Part shown: positions 34,761 to 47,078 of the stretch, one piece after another | How positions within the stretch are numbered: position 1 is the first letter of the stretch | Layout of the letters: every line of letters begins with the position of its first letter | Source of the DNA: Lumbricus terrestris | Taxonomy: Eukaryota > Annelida > Clitellata > Crassiclitellata > Lumbricidae | NCBI GenBank assembly: GCA_949752735.1 | Contig: OX457039.1 | Coordinates: 27,519,920 to 27,583,919, forward strand | Reading direction: 5' to 3' | Length of the DNA: 64,000 nucleotides | Notes under the pieces: generated by a model | Databases searched by the model: none | Told to the model about the DNA's origin: nothing | Seen by the model: the letters and a program-made list of their open reading frames with translations, nothing else | Made by a program: the position numbers and the translations under genes

Positions 34761-36901
34761 CACTGCACAACAGTGATTTGGTTTCCTGAACACTTTCAGG
34801 TGTTTCTTATGCAGTTTTTGCTGCTGATCACGAAAATCACCTTGAAATTGTCCCATCACGTAACGTTTTTGAGAAATCTTCAAATTTTATATTTATTTTC
34901 TTGTTTTTAAGATATGACGTTTTAAATAAGCTTCGTGTAACTGAGGTATGTCCAGGTATGCACTTGGGATAGTTTACATAATGTTTGTTGTGTATAATAA
35001 CTAAACTTGGACCTGCATATTCATTAATGCTGGTTGGAATCTGCCTGCAAAAGTTCTAAACCCTATTAAAGTCGCTTCCCAGCATACGTGTATAGTTGTA
35101 AATCCCTCTGAGGAAGTTGACATCAGTTTGCTTGCATTTTGATGTATATTTCCAAAGTTTAGTTTTGTCTTCATGTATGTAAGATGCATAACAAGTTAGC
35201 CAGCTTATTTTTTTAGACAAGCTTTAAACTATAATATATTTTAAAACGGTTGTTGACATCAGAAATATCTCGCCAGTGTTGCAACAAGCGTGATACATGT
35301 ACGTTGTTTGCCGCATTTGTGGAGTATAGGCTATGCTATGAGTCAGGCTCAGAGACACACACCATGACTGTACTTGTCAATAGAGCATATGAGATGTACA
35401 CTTTGGTTGCAAGGCTGGAGAGAAAGCCAAAGAATGGAATTTGATGTGGAAGATGTGGTGTAGATCTTAGAGTTTGGATCCGTGGTCCTGCGAAAGCAAT
35501 GCTGTTTGCCATCCCGATGGTCTTGCGAGAACAGAAAGATGATGTGACGGACTGCTAATTTTGTCTCACTAATGTTTCTGGTTTCTTGGGCAAGAATAAG
35601 AAAGGAACTGAATACCCAGACCGTCATTCGACAATGATACCAGCGCCACACAATGAAGGTCTTCATTATACCGAAGCCACCAGAGAAATGGAGTTTAGAC
35701 GAAGATGAAGATGCTGCATTGATCCAGCCAGGAACGAATAGGCCTATGCAGCTGCTGACGGTGATACGGATTTTCAGGTAGGTAGGTCTATGTCTGGTGA
35801 GCCTCATCTCATCACACAGTTAGACTTAGGTTTGTCGAAAGAAAAAGCTGAACATCTGGATTCAAGACTCTAGTTTGCTGTCACAAAGTACTGGACAGAA
35901 ATCGATCCGACAAAGATATATATCTGCCTTCTCTTCACTTAAAGCTGGAACTGATGAAAAGTTTTGGTAAAGCCATGCACAAGGATGGTGAAGATTTTCT
36001 TTATCTGCAGCAGAAGTTCCCAAGAATAAGTGATGCCAAGATCAAGGAAGGCATTTTTGTGCACGGATCTACAGATCAGACACATCACCAATGATAAGCA
36101 GTTGGAACATCTGTTGGAGAGACCAGAGGCAATCGCCTGGAAAGCATTCAAGGATGTTGTGGAGAATGTTCTTGGTAATTGCAGAGCACCAAATTACAAT
36201 CAACTGGTTAACAGACTTTTTGCAGCATGCAAAGACATGAAACGCAACATGTCACTTAAGATCCACTTCCTGCATTCTCACTTGGACTTCTTCCCTGCAA
36301 ATCTATAGGTGCAGTCAGTGATGAACATGGAGAACGGTTTCACCAGGACATTGCGACAATGGAAAACCTTACCAGGGCAGCTGGAATCCGTCAACGTTGG
36401 ATGACTATAGCTATTGCTGGACACTCAAACGAGATGCACCAGACACTGAATACAAACGAAAATCAACATCAAAACATTTTAGGCCCATTATAAAACTTTA
36501 ACTGAATCTCAGATACAGTGTAAGCTTACACATGCAACCGAGCGTTCGGGGTATAATTATGATAATACTTTAATTTTGCTATTTTATAAAAATTTTGTGA
36601 TACAATCATTCTCAAATGACATTTTCCTTGGATTTGAATTGCTCTGTCATCAGCACCCCCAAGTTTGGGACGAATTTTTTTACATTTGCTGTCGAGTGAC
36701 AATTATATTACATGTATAGGCCTGTTGCAAATGTATGCAACTATGGGCATTTCTGTGGACAACTTGCATGTCATTTTTCTCAAAAACCTTACGTGATAGA
36801 AAAATTCTGAGAACACCATTGTTTTCAGCATGCCAAATTCTATATAAAACAGTTGAAGTTTTTTAGGAAATCAAAAAAAAGTTAAAATTTGTTGTGCAGT
36901 G
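34761..36901 (+). mobile_element. Decayed DNA transposon with CACTG termini (2,141 bp)
   Basis: The ends CACTGCACAACA and GTTGTGCAGTG are inverted. Sub-terminal blocks also pair (TCACGTAACGTTTTTGAGAAA at about 34856 against TTTCTCAAAAACCTTACGTGA at about 36777). ATA flanks both sides (34758-34760, 36902-36904). CACTG ends with a 3-bp duplication fit the CACTA/Chapaev (CMC) group. It contains a plus-strand gene relic. Confidence 0.7.
35440..36480 (+). pseudogene. Relic of a transposon-associated conserved protein
   Basis: Fragments in shifting frames include KAMLFAIPMVLREQKDD, SLTNVSGFLGKNKK, LGLSKEKAEHL, FPRISDAKIKEGIF, EAIAWKAFKDVVENVLGN, MSLKIHFLHSHLDFFPANL and GAVSDEHGERFHQDI. I recognise this set from a large, unnamed multi-copy family in invertebrate genomes (from memory; no search run). 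The longest open part is 36030-36308. A frameshift follows it before GAVSDEHGERFHQ, and earlier stops break the rest. The His/Asp-rich block may be part of a nuclease-like core, but that is a guess. Confidence 0.6.
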
Positions 36902-37283
36902 ATATTTGGGCGAGGTGCTTGACCTAATTTGACATCAAAGACGGAATAATAGTCGTGGATCACGTCTTTTTTAGTCATACGTCTTAGTCCCACTGGCTTA
37001 TCGTTTGGGTTTGCAACAAACGAGAATGCTGTAACTTACTTTTAATCGAAATCAATAAGAGAAACCTGCCTGAAATTGAAATTGCCAAAAACTCTTTCTA
37101 GATCCTCAACAAGGACGACCCTTCCCGCATATATGTTGTAGAGTCAGTTGAGACATCCGCTTATATACATAGATCATTTAATTGTATGCGAATCAGCCGT
37201 TGGATCGTATTTTGGGAGTTATTTTCTGAGGATGTGGAAACAAACTTAAATTTTATTTTATTGACAGTTAGAGTGATTAGAAC

Positions 37284-37363
37284 ACACACACACGCACACA
37301 CACACACACACACGCACGCACACACACACACACACACACGCACACACACACACACGCACACAC
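37284..37363. repeat. (CA)n microsatellite with CGCA variants
   Basis: A CACACA run is interrupted by ACGC steps. Open frames on both strands here are its translations. Confidence 0.97.
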
Positions 37364-37794
37364 TTGAGCTGTCCTCGTCTTCATCGAACGACGATCATGG
37401 TGATTCCGCAAAATCTTCATAATTCGAAACTTGACCTTCATAGGCGTAGGAGACGTTTCAGCAATGGAGGGGGCCAACAGTTTACTTTGCCCGAAAAATA
37501 AATCCGTAACAATCGACGTCGGGCACTTGTAGGCCTACCTTTCTCTACAAAAGTATAGATTTCTGTTCTTGCGCACACACCCGGAGAGAAGGGACAAAGA
37601 GCCAAATACCCGGGTTGGGCTACTTTTATGAGCCCAGGCTGGGCAATTTTAGGTCTAAATGCAAACTTTACGATCTATGTCTTTTAATGCATAACATTCC
37701 TGACACTCAACTACAATCAGTTGATTTGAACTTCAAATGACCAGCTGAATAAATTCATGTAATTGTATATTGCATTGTTTGTAAGAAAACATTT

Positions 37795-38840
37795 ATAAAA
37801 CGCCTCTAGTGATGAGAACAGTTCAGAGGCGCTCCCAGTACGCAAGGCCTCGCGAGAAGCAGGGCTGTTTTTAAGGAATTTTTGTAACTGCGCAACTCCT
37901 TTCCTTTCCCATCATCCATGGTAAATTACTTCCAATCGGAGGACAATGAATTCTTTAGCCAGTTTTAACTTACACGGTACAGAAGTGCTTCTACAACTGT
38001 ACATTTTGAGTACAACTATACACATTTAAAAAACCCTGGCAAGAAGAAGTAGGTTTTGAGAACAGAGAAGGAAGAAGAGAGACTGCTAGAGAAAGTGTAG
38101 AGCGACCGCAAGGGGAAAGCACATTGCAAAGAGAAGAACCAACTGAGGCATACGATCATGACTGAGCCGTATTAGTTCTAGTGCGGGGCATCAAGAGGTC
38201 AAGTCTGTTGGATGAACTAAGCTTATAGGTGGACGGCTGGAGAAAGCCGAGCGAGGACGAAATATAACGTCGGCCAGATATACATGTATGTAGTAAGACC
38301 TCACTGAGCCTTGAGGATCAGAGTGGGGTTCTTAAATTGTATGCGATCATGGACAGGGAGCCAATGATGTTCATTAAACATACAAGCCTAATGGTAGAGA
38401 TTCAAAGGTATACGTACGCTACCTCTCATCTGTTCTGCTTGAGCCAGCTAAAAGTCCCAATAACGGACCTCTGCAGTTGCAAAGTCCGACTCACACCTTA
38501 TCGCGGTGAGGGGGTGAACAATCAAGTAGGGGATTGCCTGCTGGGGCTATGCCAACAGTGGTGAAGGTCTCGACCGAAGTACCACCTAGGGCGCTACGCG
38601 TGTTGGACAGGCTCAGCAGGAACCCTGAAAAGATTGGCCAACGTGAGCGGCAGGTCTCGGGCAGCAGCGAGACTTTAATGGACCTGACGGAGGATCCAGC
38701 AGGACAACGGTGGGTTCATATCAATGGAGGGCATGTCTGGTAAACCCGGAACATGGCCTCCATACTGCGAGATGGAAAGGAACTGGGAACTACCATCTCA
38801 TCATCTCCAAACAGCATCATGAATAATGGAATCCAAAGAG
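37795..38840. other. Retroelement-like debris, no gene
   Basis: Positions 37795-37880 resemble the SINE/LINE tail in reverse (AACGCCTC...CAGAGGCGCTCCCAGTACG). The interval 38050-38760 contains GGCTGGAGAAAGCCGAGCG and the start of what may be the body of the LINE whose end is at 38.85-39.09 kb. No intact frame is present. Confidence 0.4.
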
Positions 38841-38844
38841 AAAA

Positions 38845-39090
38845 CTTATTTATTTCGGACACATCATGAGAAGAGAGGGAATATGCTTGGAGAAAGACAT
38901 CATGCAGGGCACAATGCCGGGAAATCGGAAAAGAGGAAGACCGAGAACAAACTGGTTGGGGAACATAAAGGACTGGACGGGATTGGAAATGGATGAAATG
39001 ATACGACTTGCGGAAGACAGGAGACGCTGGAGGAATATTGTTCATGATGCGGCCGAACCTCGAAACGAGGATGGCTGAGAACAGAACAGA
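38845..39090 (+). mobile_element. LINE 3-prime end, RGRPR-type
   Basis: It translates continuously to YFGHIMRREGICLEKDIMQG, then GNRKRGRPRTNWLGNIKDW, then IRLAEDRRRWRNIVHDAA with a stop shortly after. This is the standard C-terminal tail of RTE/CR1-like LINE polyproteins. No reverse-transcriptase catalytic core is present. Confidence 0.8.
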
Positions 39091-39567
39091 ACAGCAGTTG
39101 CAGAACATGTATACCTATAGCTGCACTTCAATGCTGATCACAAGATCATCGCGTCTGTTTTGCTCTATGGCTAGGGTATAGCCTAGTATAGGAAATTTCG
39201 ATGTCATTTAAACGGTGAATTTCGTGATCCTTGGCATTTTGGTTTGAATGTTGTGAATTTCCCCAAATGCCACGAATTAGCGCGATTCTCGGGCAAATTT
39301 CGGTTCGTAAATTTTCTGTGATTTTGCCATTATTTACAAAATGCTACCTTGACTTCAGAACGTTTTCACCAAATTTTTTATGCTTTGTGGTTTTGTTTAT
39401 TAAGCTAGTATCTAACTCGATTCGGGAAAATTGGAACTGGGAGATATTTTGTGAAAAGGGCTTTGAACTTCAAGTGTGGTCTGTTTAGCACTTTCCCAAG
39501 TCTAGGCCTATAGGTCTAATTGCCCGAAAAACAGACTCGCCTAGGCACCCCAGCTAGTGCAGCTATA

Positions 39568-40566
39568 GGGGAGGGTGCGGCAAAACGCCCATGGGAGGTA
39601 AGATGCCCATAGGCATTATTTCAGTCAACTGAAATGCCGAATCCAAATTTTAGTTAGAACCGTTTAGTTTTATGTATTTCCGGTTGAAAGACATCCTACT
39701 TTCGTTTTCCCTGTGACCAGGTCACTCGTTATCAAGAAAAATCGATTTTTGCGAAAGCTGATGTAAGGGTTCCCATTTTTCATTAATTTGTTAAAATTAC
39801 TTAGTTTCGCTTTTTCCGAAAGATCCATTCTTTGTTGGATTCATACTTATTTAGGTATTCTACATTGAACTTAAACCTGCCATTGAAGTAGTCGTTTTAG
39901 GCGAGGAGTATGGAATGTAACTACTACTGCTTGGGGGTAAGATGCTCACGGGAATGGGCGTCTTACCCCACGTGACTGGGCGTCTTACCTCACATGACTG
40001 GGCATACATACCTACATACTACAGAAATACATATATACATACATACATACATACATGCATACATACATACATACATACATACATACATACATACATACAT
40101 ACATACATACATACATACATACAATCATACATACATACATACATACCTACATACATGCATGCATGCATGAATGCATACATACATACATGCGTACATACAT
40201 ACATACATGCGTACATACATACATGCATGCAAACATGCATACATACATACATGCATGCATTCATGCATACATGCATACATACATACATACATACTACAGA
40301 AATACATATATACATACATACATACATGCATACATACATACATACATACATACATACATACATACATACATACATACATACATACATACATACATACATG
40401 CATGCATGCATACATACATACATGCGTACATACATACATACATGCGTACATACATACATGCATGCATGCATACATACATACATACATGCGTACATGTGTA
40501 CATACATACATGCATGCAAACATGCATACATACATACATACATGCATGCATGCATGCATACATGCA

Positions 40567-40600
<34 letters not shown>

Positions 40601-41054
40601 CATACATGCATGCATACATACATACATACATTCATGCATACATACATACATACATACATACATACATACATACATACATACATACATACATACATACATA
40701 CATACATACATACATACATACATACATACATACATACATGCATGCATGCATGCATGCATGCATACATACGTACATGCACGTACGCTAGTCAATTATCTAG
40801 TATACATTATCATTGGGGTAAAATGCCCAGGGTATGGGCATTTTGCCCCCTAGGTGGGGCAAAACGCCCTTTTTGGACCAACAACTTTCAGACAATTTTG
40901 TGCCGAAATTTGAATTCATTTAATTTTTTTATTTAGTGATATTGTAGCTTAAGGGCAGATGTTTATGTTGATAAAAAAGTAACATTAGATATTAATGTGT
41001 TTTGCTCTCTACACCCAGTTTTTCCTTAAGGGGGGCGTTTTGCCCCACCCTCCC
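39568..41054. mobile_element. TIR element GGGGAGGGTG with internal (CATA)n
   Basis: Ends GGGGAGGGTGCGGCAAAACG and CGTTTTGCCCCACCCTCCC are inverted with one mismatch. TATA lies on both sides (39564-39567, 41055-41058), suggesting a TA or TATA target duplication. Interior copies of GGGCGTCTTACC and GGCATTTTGCCCC surround the microsatellite. No transposase was seen. Confidence 0.7.
40018..40785. repeat. (CATA)n microsatellite, ~770 bp
   Basis: CATA repeats have periodic GCATGCATG and TGCGTACATACAT variants. A block around ACTACAGAAATACATATATA occurs twice (40018 and 40293), indicating a higher-order duplication. Open frames on both strands (YIHT and YVCM repeats) are artefacts. Confidence 0.97.
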
Positions 41055-41689
41055 TATACATGCATATAATTATGCCTATAGGGCTATAAGGCAGTTGCGG
41101 TGCCGGAGACTGTTTGAAAGTTGCAATTTGCCTCCCCTCTAGAACCCCGCCTCCTACGCCTATGTCTGTCTTATACTAACTTCTTCACAATCTCTCTATT
41201 TCTTTCTCTGTCTCTGTCTGTATGTCGACGATTTTATGTTGCCTGCTGCTTAAGATTTCTATGCAACACTCGAGAACTAAAAATGATGCTAAAATGTGCT
41301 AAAATGTCCACTAAAAAGCTTCATATTCAATTTCGTTCTGTTGTAAATTCACTTCGTTAGGCTCTAGCAGAATGCGTAAAAGTCCATTAGAAAGTCGAAA
41401 TAAAAGCTACTAATAGCCTACTAGGCCTACAGGTTTAAATGTTCAATCTCAACGACTCGCTTCGTAGTTTTCAATAGGAACTCGAAAAGTCGACTCTACA
41501 AATGAAGCATCAAAAACTGATCAATGTGTATAGCTGACATGCGCTAGACAGATAAATGATAAAATAAATCATGTAAGAGAAGTTTGTCATTTAAACTCAC
41601 TTTGCATTGTCGTCTGTCCATCGATTAAGACTTTCATTCCCTCTTTTGTTCTGCAGCTTCTTCTCTCCAATCTCTCCGACCATCAAACC

Positions 41690-41980
41690 GAAATGACCTC
41701 TTTGGCCCACGATAATTGCAAGGACTACTTTGGGCCAATCTACATATTATACTTGCACCACCATTGCGCCTGCAATCTGGCATGCCCTCCCCTCCTCATC
41801 TTTACGCGTTTTCATTCTTTCTATAGCTATAGATCTGTTCCTACATCTCAGCCTCTCCTCAAAAGAGTCAAAACCAATTTCTTCTCTCGGATAGCCTGCT
41901 CTTGCTGGAAGCACAACTGAAAGGCCACTGCTGTGGGCGGCGCAATATAAATTTCAAATTACATTACATTACATTATTGC
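41690..41980 (+). mobile_element. LINE 3-prime end with (TTACA)n tail
   Basis: Broken frames give APAIWHALPSS and LSLSSKESKPISS, a degenerate WN(A/S)LP...FK..LK pattern of CR1-like reverse transcriptases. The tail GGCGCAATATAAATTTCAAA and then ATTACATTACATTA follows. The subfamily differs from the (ATGA)n-tailed one. Confidence 0.6.
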
Positions 41981-42464
41981 CAGTATACTATAGGCTTAAT
42001 CATAATTATTATTGCGAGTTGATCTTGTTATATTGTTTTGAATTAGCCTATAGTTACATTGTTATGAGTAGGCTTAATTGTGTTGCTCTAAGTATATGTC
42101 TATAGTTATATTAGTGTGAGTAGTCCTAGTTCTGAAGGCAGGTGGCCATTAACACATATCTTGCCTAGATAAGCCTACCTCTGTAACGAAAACGCTGAAT
42201 GATCTTAAACTCAACTCACCCAAGCATTGGAATGATCGGAGAAGAGGATAGTTAACTTTCCAGAGGGTCTGTCTGTCTCCTCTTATCTCTGACGAGCCTC
42301 ACCAGCAACGCCAACAGATCATCGGTGTGTGACGTTTCTGAAATTCAACCACAAGTAATACATGTATGGTTGGCACATCGGCTAAGTAACAGTCGTCCAA
42401 CCTGTATGACTTAAATAATTGAGGGTGTTTTATGGAATCCTGAAACCTAATTGTTTATCATAAC

Positions 42465-42595
42465 CACCACCACCACCACCACGACCACCACCATCACCAC
42501 CACCACCAAAACCGTAATCATCATCATCATCGTCGTCGTCCATCATCACCATCATCATAATCATCATCGTTATCATCATCGTCATCATGCAAGTA
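42465..42595. repeat. (CCA)n/(ATC)n trinucleotide repeats
   Basis: A CACCAC run is followed by ATC/CGT trinucleotides. The frames on both strands (HHHH, DDDD) are low-complexity translations. Confidence 0.9.
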
Positions 42596-42599
42596 CTCT

Positions 42600-43599
42600 G
42601 CATGGTCCATTCGTTGGTGGCTTCAGTTTCAATCCGAGGCGAACACTTATTCATGAGTTATAAAAACACCTCTGTGAAGGTATCTTCTTATACGAGTTCT
42701 CTGTCCTTGGGTTATGGTTCAAGTTGCAGTCAAGCCTCAAGTTAACAATAGAAATAGCGACAGTAGAGGTAGTTTTTAAGATGGAGTCCACCTCGAACGT
42801 GCATGAAAGAGCTGCGTTAAAGGTCGGACTGAGAACGAAAGAAGTTGGTGAAGCAATTGAGGTATGATTATGCTTAGATTGATAGCAGGTGAACCAATGT
42901 TGATGGCAGAGCAGTTAGTTGTGAAGGAATAAAGGAGTCAAGATTTCTAAAAATCCAACATGGTATAGACTATGATTTCGAATTCAGCCTTGGTGGGGAC
43001 CTGAGGCAAAGTAGATTACAGAATATTCAGTAACTTCAGGTTAAGATTTGGTCGACGACGTCAAACCACTTTGTTACAGATAAGCAACATGTCCACGAGG
43101 AAAATATAGATTTGAATGATATCTGTACATAGTTTCAAGCGGATCCTATGTGCTTACTGGGTGGATGGCTCAGTAGCGCTGAGTTCATGCTGAAAAGAAG
43201 TGTATGGGTATAGAAGAAGGAACCTTGAGAAGCGCCATAAGATGGTAGGAGCGCCTTACTTGCAGCTTTTACAGTATCGTAAATAAAACGCAAAAGCAAG
43301 TTAACATCGAGTCAAAGGCTGACGGTGTCGGCGAGGTGAAACGACGAAAATAGTCGTTGAGGAAGAAGGTCGCGATAAACATGGTTTCAGAGTTCTTTCT
43401 TTCGAATGACTGATTGTTGGTAATTATGCTAATCAGCTAATTATCTAGTCACATTCTAAGATTACATAGCTTGACAAGTTGATATAGTAAAACTCGGGAC
43501 TGAGATGTTTTAGAGACTTTCAACATAATCTTGAGCAACTATAGGCCTATAGCCTACTTGTGATGGAATCATAAATCCTGCTTATAAATCTGATCTCAC
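42600..43599. other. Probable intron downstream of the gene 2 exon
   Basis: On the minus strand this follows the donor at 43600/43599. I could not identify the next exon. No other feature is supported. Confidence 0.4.
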
Positions 43600-45024
43600 C
43601 TTCTGCTGTGTTAGACACCTTGTAGTTAACTGCGTCGTAGTCGACTTGAAGTATTTTCTCCTGATCAATCCCATGATCATCGTCAAGGTCAGAAAGTGGG
43701 TTCGATCTACGAGCTAGAGTAGGTGAACCTTCGTCGGTTTCTGGCTGTAAATGTTGCGACCGGTCATCATGAATCTGTCTGCTTTCCTCACCATCAATGT
43801 CTTCTCTGTTTGTCAGTTGCTCATCGGAGTTGTAGTCTATAGCTTGGAGTTCGGCTTGGTCGCTATCACTTTCACGACTTTGTATATCATGCTCAACATC
43901 AAGGTAATCGAAATTGCCGCTTTGGATAGGAAGCAATCTCCTATCGACTTGTCTTCCTTCAGTCTGTGCAGTTCCCAAGTCGCCAAAATTCTGCCTATTT
44001 CGTGGAATTTTGGAGAAATTTTTCCTTTTTCGAATTTGCACGGCTCTTTTCTCAGCTGGGTTCAGATTTGACAGCGAACGTCTAAAACCGTCGAATTGAT
44101 TTCTTTTAATTCGTCCTTCACAGGTGTCACTTAGTTCTCCAGATACACCCTTACATTTCGATTCTCCACGTTTAACTATTATGCCGTCCATATCAATTCT
44201 ATTCACTTTTAAATTACAGCCTTTTTTGTCTAGTTTTCCTACTTGTCCCGTACAGTTGGGATTTTCACGTTGAATTCTAATGCCGTTCCCATTAGTTCTT
44301 TTCATTTGTAAATTACATACTCTTTTGTTTAGTTTTCCTTCTTCACCCTTACAGTTGGGATTTGCAGTGTCACGTTGAATTCTAATGCCGTCCACATTAA
44401 TTCGTTTCAATAGACCATCACAGTTCTCATCGTTTGGCACTCCAGGTTCACCCTTACATTTGGAATTTATTTCATTCCTTTGAATTCTAAAACCGTTGAG
44501 TTGATTTCTTTTGGTCTGTCCTCCACCGTCTTTAGTTAGCCTTGGGGTACAGTTCCTACTTGGTACTTTTTCTGTACCATTACAATTGGGATTTATTTCT
44601 TCCCTTTGAATTCTAAAACCGTTGAGTTGAATTCTTTTTGTATGCCCTCCACCGTCTTTAGTTAGCCTTGCTGCGCAGTCCCTACTTGGTACGTTTACTT
44701 CACCTTTACAGTTGGGATTTCTAGTGTCACGTTGAAGTCTAATGTCGTCCACATTAATTCTTTTTATTTGTCTTGTACCGTCGGGACTTAGATTTTCCCT
44801 TTGACTTCTAAAACCGTTGAAATTATTTCTTTTCATCTCTTCTTCATTGTCATCACTTAGCTTTGACTTTCGACTCCTGAAGTCATTGTACGGACTGCTT
44901 CTGATCTGTCCGACGTCTCGTGCAATTACGTTGGATTGCATTTGTTGGCTTTCATGAGAGTCATCGAAACGATTGCTGCGTCGTGATTCTTTGTCGTCTT
45001 CGTCGTACACTTCGAAATCGATTT
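43600..45024 (-). CDS. Gene 2 internal exon: KR-DGFRIQR repeat protein with Cys pairs
   Basis: The acceptor is AGACCTTCAG/AAATCG and the donor GCAGAAG/GTGAGA. It spans 1,425 bp (475 codons), phase 1-1, with no stop. It starts acidic (IDFEVYDEDDKESRR). Eight units follow, each opening with KR (once NR) and a core such as NQLNGFRIQR or INVDGIRIQR. Most then carry NPNCKG and a second Cys 10-14 residues later. A basic stretch (AVQIRKRKNFSK) leads into an acidic tail of roughly 100 residues (YNSDEQLTNREDIDGEES). Repeat style, phase, donor and strand parallel exon 9 of gene 1, so I infer a paralogue. Cleavage at KR is possible but unproven. The signal peptide exon was not found; no known family is recognised. 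Confidence 0.75.
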
Positions 45025-45445
45025 CTGAAGGTCTTACCTCTTAAGAAGAATAAATGTAAAAGACTTCATTTAGGAGAGGTAGATTTTTAAACTATGTGTT
45101 AGGCCTGTTAGTAATCTGACCCAACTGCAACGCCATGCATAGGATAATACATGAAGCCCACGTAAAAGATTATTGTCACATAGGCTCCACGTTAGGGTGT
45201 CCCACAAAAAAATTTCTTGAAATTCTTAGGTCTCACCAGTCAAAAAGTTTCATTTGGGGATGATAATATTTGTTTAATTTTTTCGAGTTTTTAAAATAAT
45301 TTTTAGGTTCACCCCAAAGAGCCCAAAATTTTATATATAGCGTACTATGATATTTGTGTGCAAATATTTCAATATATGAGGCAACGTCATTCACACCACA
45401 TATATTTTTCATGCTTTTGCACAAAATATGATATTAATTTATTCA

Positions 45446-45730
45446 TTCCGAAAACTTATATAGCGCCCCTTCAAGAAGCGTACTCAGAGTCGCTCCCAGT
45501 CCAGCCACAGCTAAAAAGATAGGTCTTGAGCAACTTGTAGAAAGCAGGCAAATTATTCCGAGATAGTAAGCGTAGTGCAAGCGGGAGCCCATTCCTTGGG
45601 GACGAGCCAACAACTGAGAAGGCTCGACGCTGTCTGGTAGCAGAGCGGGTTCGAGGGACCAGCAGCTCCCCATTGGCCGAAGAGAGCGTAAAGTTCTACG
45701 GGAGGCTACGACAGAGACAGGGCGACAGAG
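45446..45730 (-). mobile_element. LINE 3-prime end in left arm of the foldback
   Basis: It is the mirror of the copy at 46735-47078, with tail (ATTCATTC) then TATATAGCGCCCCTTCAAGAA and CGCTCCCAGTCCAGCC. It encodes the same degenerate RT C-terminus on the minus strand. Confidence 0.8.
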
Positions 45731-46734
45731 ATCAGATAAGTAGGAAGGAGCACTACCAATTAAAAACCGCCAGGATATGTCATAGGCTACAATGTAATAT
45801 TGCTCAAAAAATGTTATACTGTATTTTGCTCAGACTGGTTTTGCAGTTAATTGACTGAAATTTGACCAAATTTATATAGCCTATGCACAGACTTTTCATA
45901 TAATTATTAGAATTCGGAATATTATTTAACCATTATTGACTACTATAATAATTCGAGCAGTTATTAAAAAAAATAGTTTACTTTGAGATGGCATATTATC
46001 TTTCAACAGCTTGCAATTAGAACTGTTTACGAGTTTCACTATCCTGGCGCACTGTCCGACCTCAGCTAATGCTCCATTTAATTGCTTCATGTTGGTTAGA
46101 AGATTACAAGCATACGATTATCCTGCGTGTTCTCAGTATTACTGCACTTAAAGTAATGCAATGCCATTCTTGATACTTCAGTCAAGAGCACGCAACTCTT
46201 GAATTGTTTTCCGATCTCTTAACACCACACAAGGAAGCAACTCTCATACTACACATGACCCCGAGATCGGATCTCACTTGGTCAAGTTTCTTCCACAACT
46301 TTATAAGAGCTATATAATATATATATATATATATCTCAAAGCTTTTTCCAGACTACCGGCATTGACGACAGCTTTCTAGAGAGTCCTGATGTTTGACCAT
46401 CTGGAAAATCGTTCAATTAAGCCATTGTAATCGTGAACAACTTGACATGTGTCAATGGCTGTTCCTGATACAGACATTTAATGCCATAACAAATGAAAGA
46501 CATAAACATTTCTAATTGCAAGCTGTTCAAAAACATCGAAAGTACTTCCCAAATTGCAACCATGACTCACTTGAGTCTCTTCTTCCGATGTAGTAAACTA
46601 CTGATTGGACCAAACATGTGACTATTACTGATTGGACCAAACATGTGACTATCTCACATTTGGTACTGTGTATACTAATATGCAAAACCAGTCTGAGCAA
46701 AATACAATATAACATTTTTGAGCAATTACATTGT

Positions 46735-47078
46735 AGCCTATGACATATCCTGGCGGTTTTTAATTGGTAGTGCTCCTTCCTACTTATCTGATCTCTGTCG
46801 CCCTGTCTCTGTCGTAGTCTCCCGTAGAACTTTACGCTCTTCGGCCAATGGGGAGCTGCTGGTCCCTCGAACCCGCTCTGCTACCAGACAGCGTCGAGCC
46901 TTCTCGGTTGTTGGTCCGTCCACAAAGAATGGGCTCCCGCTTGCACTACGCTTACTATCTCGGAATAATTTGCCTACTTTCTACAAGTTGCTCAAGACCT
47001 ATCTTTTTAGCTGTGGCTGGACTGGGAGCGCCTCTGAGTAGGCTTCTTGAAGGGGCGCTATATAAGTTTTCGGAATGA
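46735..47078 (+). mobile_element. LINE 3-prime end in right arm of the foldback
   Basis: The best preserved copy in the window reads GSAPSYLSDLCRPVS, then RRAFSVVGPSTKNGLPLALR, then FYKLLKTYLFSCGW. This is the C-terminal end of a CR1/L2-like reverse transcriptase (usual motif WNGLP; here KNGLP). The tail GGGAGCGCCTCTGAGTAGGC and GAAGGGGCGCTATATAAG is followed by GAATGAAT. Confidence 0.8.

Noticed and set aside
39942..40936. Frames of up to about 300 codons on both strands (YIHT, YVCM repeats)
   Set aside because: All derive from (CATA)n and overlap each other on both strands.
42781..42861. Plus-strand ATG in strong context followed by 27 codons and a GAG/GTATGA donor
   Set aside because: Too short, with no partner exon or recognisable motif. 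A chance start-plus-donor of this size is expected in 64 kb.
43600..45024. NG-peptide type neuropeptide precursor (NGFR motifs between KR)
   Set aside because: There is no amidation Gly before the basic sites, Cys pairs are interleaved, and no neurophysin-like domain is visible.
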